This document shows, one piece after another, positions 19,801 to 28,370 of a DNA stretch of 64,000 nucleotides. The stretch is from Osedax fenrisi. Its lineage: Eukaryota; Annelida; Polychaeta; Sabellida; Siboglinidae. Every line of letters begins with the position of its first letter. The first letter of the stretch is position 1. The position numbers and the translations under genes were made by a program. The notes under the pieces were generated by a model, which ran no database searches, was not told where the DNA came from, and saw only the letters and a program-made list of their open reading frames with translations. The stretch covers positions 21,185,376 to 21,249,375 of the forward strand of contig OZ025244.1 in NCBI GenBank assembly GCA_964019155.1, read 5' to 3'.

Positions 19801-21327
19801 CGTCATTCTAGCGTCCAGTGAAGCTCGACCAATGCTGTCTTTTTGTACTAGCACAGCCATTTCTACTTGGTTGGAAAAGCCCTCGAAATCCGCCTTGCTC
19901 CAATTCCACCTCAAACTCCTTGAAGTAGTGGGTTTAAGCGTAGTGATCGGTATATCGAGAGTTATCAAAATCGGTAGGTGATCTGAACCCATGCAGTCCA
20001 TAACGCCCCATTCCACCTTGTCCAGCCAACTATTGTGGACTAGAGTGACATCGGGTGCGCTACGACCGCCCGTACCGACATTGACCCTGGTGGCCTCCCC
20101 ATCATTCGCCACGCTGAAGTTCTTCTCTACCAGCCAATCCTCAACTTTTTCTCCCAGCCTATCTTCCGGCTGCCAACTGTCCCACAGTCTCGAGTGGGCA
20201 TTCAAGTCACCCCCAACAATGGTATTCTCAGCGTACGGTAGTTCCCGAGTATCAAACTCACTACCTTGTTGAGACCCTCTAGTGGGGGGACAGTACACGT
20301 TGGCGCACATCGTTTTGCTGAGAGATGCTAAGTTGATATTGACTAGCAGAATCTCCAACAGCGATCCTTCTACAGCTTCGGTGTGAGACACCACTGTGAA
20401 GGGAATATCTTCCTTGACGAATGTGATGAGTCTACCACCTCTTCCAACTCCGCGGTCCTTCCTGATCGTAGTGTAACCCTTCAGCTTCGGGTCTGGGTCA
20501 GTTGCTCTAAGCTTGGACTCCTGGATCATGATGACATCAGACTTTGAAGATTTGGCCCTGTCTTCCAACTCGACCATCTTCGTCTTGATGCCATTTGCGT
20601 TCCACTGCATCAGCTTCAGGTTTTGTCGAAGTTCTACTTCGACCTTCCTTACCTTTGTTATGGATTGGATAGCGGCGAGATCCGTGCTCGCGCTGTTCGC
20701 ACTGGACGAACATCCACCACATAACCATCTTTCTGCAGCGAGAACCATAACCAGTTCCGCTCTTGATAGCTTAGAGCAACTCTTGTGCGATTCTCTCCCA
20801 CACCCTGTACATAACAGTGGTGAGGACGTGCGCCTCAAGCTCCTGTAGCAAAGCAAGCAGAGCCTCGTATTGGCCGCTGTGGCCGGGCTCCTTGCTACCC
20901 CTATCGTCTGGCCAACAAGAATGTTAGTCCTCAAGGGGGCAACGGATGCCTGCAATGCTACCGGGGTTAATGGCCTGACCTGAGGGTTTTTACACGACAC
21001 ACATTCCCAAACTCCTCTGCTTTGGGCGGCTCTCTTTAGCAGGCTACAACATTCCTGCTTATGTGATAGGTCTCCGCACCCAACACAAGTCAGGAATGTC
21101 TGGTTGTTCCTCAGGACCTTACCGCATACCTTGCAGGAAGGCCCTGGGTTTTTCTCCACATCACCCGCTCGGGTGATTAGCACCCGAGGCAACCAGGCCG
21201 AGTCCTGTTGTCCGGGAGGATAAAAAATATCCGTGTTTCTGGGGGAGTAGCAGACCCTCCGAGCCTGGGGCTCGAGAGCTGGTCTTGCCGGGGGGAATAT
21301 CCTTTTCGCCTCCCTGAGGGAGTACAC
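16888..21327 (-). CDS. LINE polyprotein with 2A-like peptide, PHD fingers, APE, RT and RNase H
   Basis: An unbroken frame of 1479 codons. DVEKNPGP at residues 56-63 is a canonical 2A-like sequence, expected to make the ribosome skip between G62 and P63. Two C4HC3-like zinc fingers follow at about 65-112 and 154-205 (CKVC, CVGC, CVSC; CLLC, CTGC, CGGC). The endonuclease is at about 235-455 (LMQWNANGIKTK, MIQESKL, VGGDLNAHSRLWDS, GSDHLPI). The reverse transcriptase is at about 660-930 (LALLDFSKAYDTVW, GVPQGAVLSPLLF, MYADDIAVWA). The RNase H is at about 1210-1335, with all four acidic residues in YTDGSAESG, FETEVAALNLA, VCSDSQSLM and GNEWADDAA. A final zinc knuckle reads CPYCEEEFETLEHWLQEC. The 5' codon of the frame is GTG and the frame stays open upstream into the microsatellite without an ATG, so the real start is uncertain. 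Confidence 0.93.
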   Translation of the reverse strand: MYSLREAKRIFPPARPALEPQARRVCYSPRNTDIFYPPGQQDSAWLPRVLITRAGDVEKNPGPSCKVCGKVLRNNQTFLTCVGCGDLSHKQECCSLLKRAAQSRGVWECVSCKNPQVRPLTPVALQASVAPLRTNILVGQTIGVARSPATAANTRLCLLCYRSLRRTSSPLLCTGCGRESHKSCSKLSRAELVMVLAAERWLCGGCSSSANSASTDLAAIQSITKVRKVEVELRQNLKLMQWNANGIKTKMVELEDRAKSSKSDVIMIQESKLRATDPDPKLKGYTTIRKDRGVGRGGRLITFVKEDIPFTVVSHTEAVEGSLLEILLVNINLASLSKTMCANVYCPPTRGSQQGSEFDTRELPYAENTIVGGDLNAHSRLWDSWQPEDRLGEKVEDWLVEKNFSVANDGEATRVNVGTGGRSAPDVTLVHNSWLDKVEWGVMDCMGSDHLPILITLDIPITTLKPTTSRSLRWNWSKADFEGFSNQVEMAVLVQKDSIGRASLDARMTSLVVSITEAANSFIGKVKSSANGKAWMTRDLREAVKFRNSLRRTLGDNRREWVEACRSVQALIRKEKERRWVEFLEDAADTADPNKIWRVVKSLSDKSQGSTRNESLVHNGRLCTTSKAKADAFMQRYAEVSRLDIPKADRLKKSVRRQLKVPSVDGESSSPFSLTELNEAIKRMKPKGAPGGDGIEPRFLQALGPIAREYLLSIFNESWDSGKSPASWRVATIIPLIKKGKPASDIDSYRPVSLTSCVAKTMERMVASRLSWLAEENGWWNDDQAGFRAGRSCEDQVLRLSQSMSNGFQSQPAKRSVLALLDFSKAYDTVWRNRLLTIMLEKGVPRRLVRWLRGFLSDRRANVRIDGVTGRSRKLHQGVPQGAVLSPLLFLFFIDGIRDEAPDGALVSMYADDIAVWASHQDKEVALRIVQEAVEAFSVWSKNHRITLNTAKCEVSFFSSSPKEASWSPSLTLNGQPFRVNKTPTFLGVTFDRTLTFRPQVEAVKSKTLGRIKILSSLASKEWGWDRSYLTRVYKATIGSVLHYCGAAWQPWLANTNRQILERVNNRALRSITGQTSDTPIECLRTEAKALSFVASMRRNCAIAWEKSARVHASNPRRSLHAAPVHHRWKNRSCFSDLAKEICGNIGLEDHPREPFLYNRKPPWLWGRGKLWRVKSLLAKGGKTLRSQEALLEDSLQTIAAAGSQRVTIYTDGSAESGHSCGGSAAVVTSGSASAPIHITTRTQKGSRWTSSFETEVAALNLAIKWLAEEDGRFDPVMVCSDSQSLMLALEGSGKSDKAGVAEVRRGLFSLNREVLLQWVPGHCGLIGNEWADDAANSAWSSAPTTSTSLAGRITFEAAKAIVKREVVDVEITHSRTKAVYCDTRSDEPLTRREAVLLAQLRSGHCRSLAAYRNIIDANSTAMCPYCEEEFETLEHWLQECPATRRRRIRCFGGAAPPLSVLVSAPRAVLAFCRGVISA
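21139..21162 (-). other. 2A-like ribosome-skipping sequence
   Basis: Codons for DVEKNPGP, matching the D(V/I)ExNPGP consensus exactly, preceded by ITRAG. 2A-like peptides are known from several non-LTR retrotransposons, where they separate or target the N-terminal part. Confidence 0.92.
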
Positions 21328-21360
21328 GAAGCGCCACGTGTAGGCCGGATACTGCTTCGC

Positions 21361-21401
<41 letters not shown>
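21361..21401. repeat. (GTT)n microsatellite, right part, unit B
   Basis: Continuation of the (GTT)n tract on the 5' side of the inserted LINE. It ends in the same tttttatatttgttaatc context that follows the unsplit tract in unit C. Confidence 0.95.
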
Positions 21402-21484
21402 TTTTATATTTGTTAATCTATTTATTATTCAGGTGCGTACGATGAGTGTTTATGTGCCTAATAAATGTATATCATAATTATATA

Positions 21485-21800
21485 AGTTTGATACTGTTAG
21501 AGTATTACTGTATCATACAACAATCAGTAGGACGCAGGTTCAATCCCCGTACGGACCATTACATTATGTCTTGAAATAATATTTAGAAGTGATCTTCTAT
21601 ACGTGTGTAAGTAGGTATGTGTGCATGTAATTAAGTAATGCCTATATATGAACGGCTCTCGTTAAAACCATGGATGATTTAACATCAGAGTGGCTTCGAA
21701 GGAACATTAGAACCATATATGGTTATAAGTGAAAACTGCATCTAAATTCCTGATGGGATGCAAGGACTCCACCAAAATAAAAATGATCATCATTATATAT
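21485..21800 (+). repeat. tRNA-derived SINE, unit B
   Basis: A box-B-like GGTTCAATCCC (21537-21547) with a following acceptor-like ACGGACCA marks a tRNA-related head. The rest runs through ccatggatgatttaacatc to a 3' end gactccaccaaaataaaaat and a short gatcatcat stretch, the usual SINE layout of head, body and short-repeat tail. The head is too decayed to assign a tRNA. Confidence 0.5.
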
Positions 21801-22049
21801 ATATATATATTTTTTTACCTATCCCATGACCTCGGGTGGTAGTAGGGGCACCATCATGTATTTTAAAACAACTTCTCGCCATATACTTGTATCGCCTGTT
21901 AACATTAAGGATTCGGAAACACTTATAAGTGTTTACCTTATAAGGTGGTCCCTTCTGCTACGTTATTCTCTCACCGTTTAAGCAGACCACTACGTTTGCG
22001 AACACCTCTCACTGTACCCTGTATACAGGCTACACTATAGTATAGTTTT

Positions 22050-23140
22050 AGATAGGCCCGTTGAACGTGTTACATGTCCATACCATTTTAGATTTCTCTT
22101 CTTAACCGTAGAAAGTAATTCCTCTTATTGCCAATTTCTAGCTTTATTCTGCTCCCCACTTCCTCATTAGTAATATGATCAGTGTAATTAATATTGAAGA
22201 GTCTCCTGAAACAGCGCATTTCCATTGCTTGGATTCCTCGCTGTAGATCTGCTATAAGTGTCCAGCTTTCACATGCATGAATACATATTGATAAAACAAG
22301 TGGGGGAATTAGACGGATTTTTGTTTTTAACGCTATATTTTTGTCTTTCCATATTATTTTTAATTTCGATAATACAGCTGTTGCTTGTGCAATTCTGCGT
22401 ATTTCAGGCCTCGAACCTTCCTCGCTTATTGTGGCACCCATGTATATGAAGTTATGGACTTCCTTTATAGCTTGATTGTTCACTTTAATACTGGTGATCG
22501 TATTCTATATCGCATATTCTAGACCACTATAATATACCCTATGTCCTTCATCTGTAGACATCTCTCCAATTCCTTTCCATCTCATTTCACTTATGCTGAT
22601 AATATAGTTATATCTCTTTAGTTCATGAGTTAATTCTACTAATTTCCCGGACCGTATAAAGTACGGACGTAGTTCCACGTTCCAATAATTCCAGGGGTAC
22701 CAGTCACTAACTTAACACCTAGGAAACAGTAGATGCGGTACTTGTTATCCTGGGCGATGACCGATCCGGTATGGTTGTATTAAGTTGTTTCATTCATGAT
22801 GTGTATCTTGGGCAATAAGTCTAGGGGAGTCCATCTATCTCCAGACTGTTGGTCACCAACAGTTATCAGATGAAACTACCGTGACCCGAATACCTAGCCG
22901 TTGGTACGTTGAGTAATCATCCTCCTTGACCGTTAGTTTAGCTAGTAACCTTCCGCTCAGTAGTGAAGTATTGATACTACACCCCATCAATACGTTTAGA
23001 ACATCAGCTAAAATGATGTACCGGGGTGTGGCACTCGGAGCCAGATATTAGAGGATTTTAGGAGATGGATAGATAACCAGTAATATTGAACATTCAAGGA
23101 ATGTAGCTGACATTGGTACAGCCCCCAGAGCCCCCTTACC
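22050..23140 (-). pseudogene. Decayed RTE-like LINE with internal deletion, unit B
   Basis: The 3' coding part survives as a 131-codon frame (22088-22483) with KTKIRLIPPLVLSICIHACESWTL split by the deletion point from an endonuclease piece carrying the ISEMRW-type sequence near 22560-22590. About 2 kb present in unit A between these parts is missing. The 5' untranslated part up to the (AT)n at 23143 is intact. The same deletion is in unit C. Confidence 0.85.

Positions 23141-23142
<2 letters not shown>

Positions 23143-23190
<48 letters not shown>
23143..23190. repeat. (AT)n microsatellite at LINE 5' end, unit B
   Basis: About 24 AT units at the place equivalent to 4672-4725. Confidence 0.95.
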
Positions 23191-23197
<7 letters not shown>

Positions 23198-23292
23198 CAT
23201 ATATGATATTACATATTGTCATAATAGCTATTATTAGCTAGCTAATGAACGTTAAGTCAGAATCAGGAAATAATGGAAGACAGAAAGTAACA

Positions 23293-24191
23293 GGGAAAGT
23301 AACCTAATAAGGACACTTTAACAATAAATGGTCTTAACATTTATGACTGATTATTGTTATTCAAAAATTACAATATTTTAATATTATATGATTATAGATA
23401 TTATTGTGATTTGAAAATTTTATTTTATCTTTTAATTCCATATATGACGAGGGTGTCCGTATTCGGTACCCATGTCCGAATACGGATACCCTGTGTTATA
23501 ATACGGACACCTAATATGCCATTAGATAAACTATATATTATTGATGAATCAATCAGACAAATTACAATTACGTTATTTATAATTAATTTTATGAATAATT
23601 TATTCTAATTTACTTAGTTAATAATTTATTTATTTTTATGATTTTTTTAATTAATAATACAATTTAAGAATCTAAATAATAAGAATTTTAGATTTATCTT
23701 TATTGGTGGTATTAATATTATAACGCACGCGAATTTTATGAAAATCAGAATAGTTCATACGCTGCGAGCTGATCGGTTATATGGTGTTCGTATTAAGACA
23801 TATAGAGTTTCCGTATTAGGAACTTATATGATCTCTAGATATATGCTAAAACTTAATGAATATTTGATAACAAATATAGAAATTATATATATAATTTTAT
23901 AATGCTTAATTTTTTAATAATATAGTGTTATATTTTATATCGATACATTTGTATACAATATATACAATATATATATTCTTGATAAGGTTTTATGTTGACA
24001 TTTTTTTTCATAAATTTAAAAACGTAATAAAAAAATCAGTTTATATATCAGCAATATTTTGAATAATTAAAAAATAAAAAATACTTTTTTAGACTATTTA
24101 TATAATTTTGAATATTTTATTCATTAAAAATTTTTTTGTAGGATTTATGGTTTCTGAGATACCGATAATGTCCGTATTCGGTTACTTTCCC
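23293..24191. mobile_element. Inverted-repeat DNA element, copy 2 (unit B)
   Basis: Nearly identical to the unit A copy, including the inverted ends and the TGTCCGTATT-rich interior. It is present through segmental duplication rather than independent insertion. Confidence 0.65.
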
Positions 24192-24302
24192 CTATACAAT
24201 ATGTGTTCGGAATGCTTCGAGAACATTCTAGATGATGAGATGCAGCCTATGTATCGGTGTTTTAATAACATACCGATTGTTGGTGTGGAAAACAATATAT
24301 AA

Positions 24303-24656
24303 AATACATGTTTATTAGATATTAGTAGTTGTTATAATAATATACATATGTACACTGATATTTCTTCTGATGATGATAATGTATATATAATAATACTGAT
24401 AAAACCTATAAATATACAAACTTGATAATTACTAATATATATTATATACGCGTAAACCCATTTGAACATATGTTCATATATTATTCATACTTATTACCTA
24501 CTATACATGTATGTACACAATTCTGTTTACACTACTTATTTAGTTTGTATTTACATTAGTAGTTATTTAATTAGTATCGACCAATCAGCAATCAGTTACT
24601 TCAATACGATTGGCAAGTAAACTACAGAAATGACTAAACACTAAGTGTTATCATCA

Positions 24657-24700
<44 letters not shown>

Positions 24701-25370
24701 ATACCAGTGTTCATCTAGAGCTACTCGAATTGAGAAATCTCATAATTGTGTGGGTAGCTAAAAATATATGTTCTTATTAATATAATTTGTAATATCATGA
24801 TTTTAAAGTATTTTTTTAAAGTGTTATATCACTAATTACAGTAATTTATTATTTAATAAATGACAGTTTTCCAATGAATATTTATAAAATGGCGATTAAA
24901 TGTATTAAATAATTATTTAAGTATTAAAATAATGGAGAATACGGATAACTTTCATCATAATATATTAGCTATATTATATTATTATATTATATACTATAGT
25001 ATAGTATAAAACATATACAATGAATTTAAACTATAGGTTAAATTCATTGTTTTTCAAATAATGGCGAATCAAAATTATTAGCTCTTCACCCTATATCCAT
25101 TTTTTATTTTATATTTACACACAATTTAAATAACAAACACAATTTAAATATTAAATATGATAATAAACTTCTTGATCTATATTTAGAATAATCTATCTTC
25201 TATCTTATAATAATGGATACCCATTGCAATGCTACGTAGCAAATTTACTAATCAAATTGAAAATTAGTTAGAAAACTTTAAATATTGGGTAGTGAATCTG
25301 CTACCAATTTATATTTAGAATATATATATGAAAATATAATACTAATAATAATAGAAGATTTTGGTATTCA
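24303..25370. other. AT-rich spacer, unit B
   Basis: Equivalent to the spacer in unit A. It holds an (AT)n plus (GT)n tract at about 24660-24700 and no recognised gene. It has an extra ctgctaccaatttatattta near 25299-25318 that unit A lacks and a relative of which is present in unit C. Confidence 0.7.
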
Positions 25371-25479
25371 TTATTTATTATATAATGAACAATTGTAGCT
25401 AGATTGTCACTACGTCTTCATAACTTTATATAGACCATGTGATCTACATTACTAGTAATGCCAACCTAAAGCTGTCACT

Positions 25480-26370
25480 CTACAGTGAATCACCTGCGGT
25501 AGTGGGGCTCGCTTCGGTCTGTACGTCCGTCTTCTCGTCTCCTTTTTTCTTCTCAACCTGTACATCAGTTTTAGCAGATTTCACAGCAAAATCCAACTTA
25601 AAATATTTTGTCAGCTGTTTCACTTGCTGACAATTAGCACAAACTTCTGTACGTAACCATTTGCTAAACGCGTATCGAGACGTGCACTTAGCAATACGCC
25701 TCAGGTCATGCGTATTGCATACGCCTAGCGCTCGGAAGCGCTTGACAAATGCGGGTCCAATGGACGGTAGAGATACCAGTTCTTTCGTCGAGGCTATAGA
25801 AGAGGCATTACTGCAGGTCTTCGATCTACATCTCTTCTTACTGCCGGTACGGCGAGTGGACTTGGCTGACTTGCGGGTGGGCGTGCCAGACTTACGAGTG
25901 GGCGTACCAGACTTACGAGTGGGAGTGCCAGACTTGCGTGTGGGCGTAACAGACTTACGAGTGGGCGTGCCAGACTTGCGTGTGGGCGTACCAGATTTAC
26001 GAGTGGGCGTGCCAGACTTGCGTGTGGGCGTACCAGACTTACGAGTGGGTGTGGCAGCACGACGAGTGGGCGTACCAGACTTACGAGTGGGCGTACCAGA
26101 CTTACGAGTGGGCGTACCAGACTTACGAGTGGGCGTACCAGACTTGCGTATAATAGTTTTCTTGGAGACGGCAGATCTCTTGGCTCTAGAGTTCCTCTTC
26201 GAACATACCTTACGTTTCATCGTAGCTTTGGTGCCCTTCTTTGCGATCTTGCGATTGGCTACTTTATTGAGCATACCCTTTGTAACTTTACCAGACTTCG
26301 ATTGGCTTACGATACTCACGGAGTTCTCTTTGGCTTCAGTGTTCACTTTTATGATGACTTTAGAGACCAT
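25480..26370 (-). CDS. Basic SGTPT-repeat protein with helix-hairpin-helix, copy 2
   Basis: This is the 296-residue paralogue of the gene at 7004-7894, with the same architecture: a lysine-rich N-terminus, thirteen TPT heptads at residues 75-165, the helix-hairpin-helix at about 198-226 and the CANC pair. Visible differences are RRAATPT for HRAATPT, one RKSVTPT heptad, and SKKRC for STKRC in the linker. Frame, length and both ends are preserved, so both copies look functional. The repeat number is equal in both copies, which is unusual for a minisatellite and suggests very recent duplication or constraint. Confidence 0.8.
   Translation of the reverse strand: MVSKVIIKVNTEAKENSVSIVSQSKSGKVTKGMLNKVANRKIAKKGTKATMKRKVCSKRNSRAKRSAVSKKTIIRKSGTPTRKSGTPTRKSGTPTRKSGTPTRRAATPTRKSGTPTRKSGTPTRKSGTPTRKSGTPTRKSVTPTRKSGTPTRKSGTPTRKSGTPTRKSAKSTRRTGSKKRCRSKTCSNASSIASTKELVSLPSIGPAFVKRFRALGVCNTHDLRRIAKCTSRYAFSKWLRTEVCANCQQVKQLTKYFKLDFAVKSAKTDVQVEKKKGDEKTDVQTEASPTTAGDSL
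25876..26148 (-). repeat. 21-bp coding minisatellite, copy 2
   Basis: Thirteen 21-bp repeats, the same number as in copy 1, with a few point differences. Confidence 0.95.
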
Positions 26371-26389
26371 GTTTAATATATAGGATTAC

Positions 26390-27595
26390 TGTGACTTGTT
26401 CTAATTGTAAATCGTAATATAATGAATTGTTATGTGTTGTTTTTGTAAGGTCGATGGTAAATTTTAATTATTCGCTAATGTATTTTTTAAAATATTTTAT
26501 TTAATAAAATTACTAATTATTAGAATTTAAATTAACATATTTTCTCGAGTTTCGATATTTGTGCGAATATAATTACAAAGTATCGATACTTGATCAACAC
26601 ATTTCCACGAATATCGATACAATAATACAAGTAGAAGTTTCTTTATAAAACATACATACTTGTATACAAATATATAATAATCTTAAAAAACGGAAAATGT
26701 GTATTTGTTATTGAGAGTCCATGCAACACTCATCATCATAAAACAATTATTACATAAATTAAATGAAAAAACTGCACCGAGTTGAACATTAGTTGTTATA
26801 ATTTAACAACTAATATATATATATATAAATATATATATATTAGCTGTCAAATTACTTGTTTGTTTTTAATTATTACATGACCAACCCAACATATTACCAA
26901 AGATTTTGCGAAGCAAATATATAACACTCCCTATGCATGCAACGTAATTTAGTAATATCCCCAGCCGCTGCTAACAGCAGTATCGAAATCACTGAAATAG
27001 ATTTAGGTTCGGCTCTGTTTGCATACAACAATGTTTTCATTGCTCTATTAAATTACATGCAATATAAATTAACTTTTACTTAATAAATATATACTTATAG
27101 CATTTAAAACATAAATATCATATTTGTTTGTTATATATTAGTAATGAACACTTAGTTTTCATCATATAAATATTAATTTAAAGCATATTATTTAACATTT
27201 TAAAAGTGTATAGTTAAATACGAATTTACATTATAAACAACGCATAGTTCCTAAAAGTAACCCGCTATAGGTGGCACCAGGGTATTTTGTATACAAATTA
27301 GAATTAAACGATTTCGCGTAAGTGTTATATCTTTCCTTCGGAAAATCTTTGATATTACTATATATATATACCATTAAATCATAAATTCAAATGGAAATCA
27401 CAGATTATAGAAATGTTGAATTAATTAAAATATAACGTTTGCTCGCGATGATGAATAATGTTCTGCGTGTGTAACGAGCTTTGCACAGATCATACACCCG
27501 CCTCGTTAGCTATGACTCATCAGGGGTGATTAAAACGCGTATACATCTGGCACGTGTGTGTGTATGTGTAGTTCACGGTTATCTGGTGGTCGATG
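26390..27595. other. Intergenic spacer upstream of the SGTPT gene, unit B
   Basis: Collinear with 7915-9130. The paired TATCGATA-type sites, the (AT)n hairpin (shorter here) and the less AT-rich island with the taacgag/ctcgtta pair are all kept. No gene is recognised. Confidence 0.7.
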
Positions 27596-27599
27596 TGTG

Positions 27600-28236
27600 C
27601 GGGTTAATACGGGGGTTAATACGGTGGGGTTAATACGGGGGGTTAATACGGGGGGTTAATACGGTGGGTTAATACGGTGGTGTTAATACGGGGGGTTAAT
27701 ACGGGGGGTTAATAAGTGGGGTTAATACGGGGGGTTAATAAGGGGGGTTAATAAGGGGGATTAACACGGGAGGTTAATACGGGGGGTTAATAAGGGGGGT
27801 TAATACGGGGGGTAAATAAGGGGGGTTAATATGGAAAGAATATAATTTATATCGTGTGTTATAATGATATTGATTATATGTTATTAATGTTATTAATCAA
27901 TAATGTAGGGTTAATACGGGGGTTAATACGGGGGGTTAATACGGGGGGTTAATAAGTGGGGTTAATACGGGGGGTTAATAAGTGGGGTTAATACGAGGGG
28001 TTAATAAGTGGGGTTAATACGGGGGGTTAATAAGTGGGGTTAATACGAGGGGTTAATAAGTGGGGTTAATACGGGGGGTTAATACGGTGGGTTAATACGG
28101 GGGGTTAATGTGGGGGGTTAATAAGGGGGGTTAATACGGGGGGTTAATACGGGGGTTAATATGGAAAGAATACAATTTATATCGCGTGTTATAATGATAT
28201 TGATTATATGTTATTAATGTTATTAATCAATAAGGT
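27600..28236. repeat. G-rich minisatellite, unit B
   Basis: The same two-block structure and the same 77-bp spacers as in unit A, with different unit counts and order (blocks about 27600-27826 and 27906-28158). Confidence 0.92.
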
Positions 28237-28370
28237 ATATAACCTTAGGGTACAATAATATACAATAATATAATCAATTATTAAAAATACATGCATTAAC
28301 TTATACTGCAGTTAACTTTCGATATATCTAAGTTCAAGGGACCGAAGAAATGTTTATATTATATATATAT

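Larger units (their letters stand above)
16871..21360 (-). mobile_element. GC-rich 2A/PHD/APE/RT/RNase H LINE inserted in (GTT)n
   Basis: This is a complete-looking non-LTR element of about 4490 bp on the - strand, flanked on both sides by (GTT)n and absent from the equivalent sites in A and C. Only 17 nt separate the stop codon from the AAC repeats at the 3' end, and only about 33 nt separate the first usable codons from the repeats at the 5' end. It has no poly(A) tail. The domain order and RNase H place it in the broad I/R1/Ingi-like group. Its GC content is far above that of the surroundings, suggesting recent arrival. Confidence 0.92.

Noticed and set aside
19091..19981. 296-codon + strand frame opposite the LINE polyprotein
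   Set aside because: It is an antisense shadow of a well-supported reverse transcriptase and endonuclease; the product has no recognisable domain.
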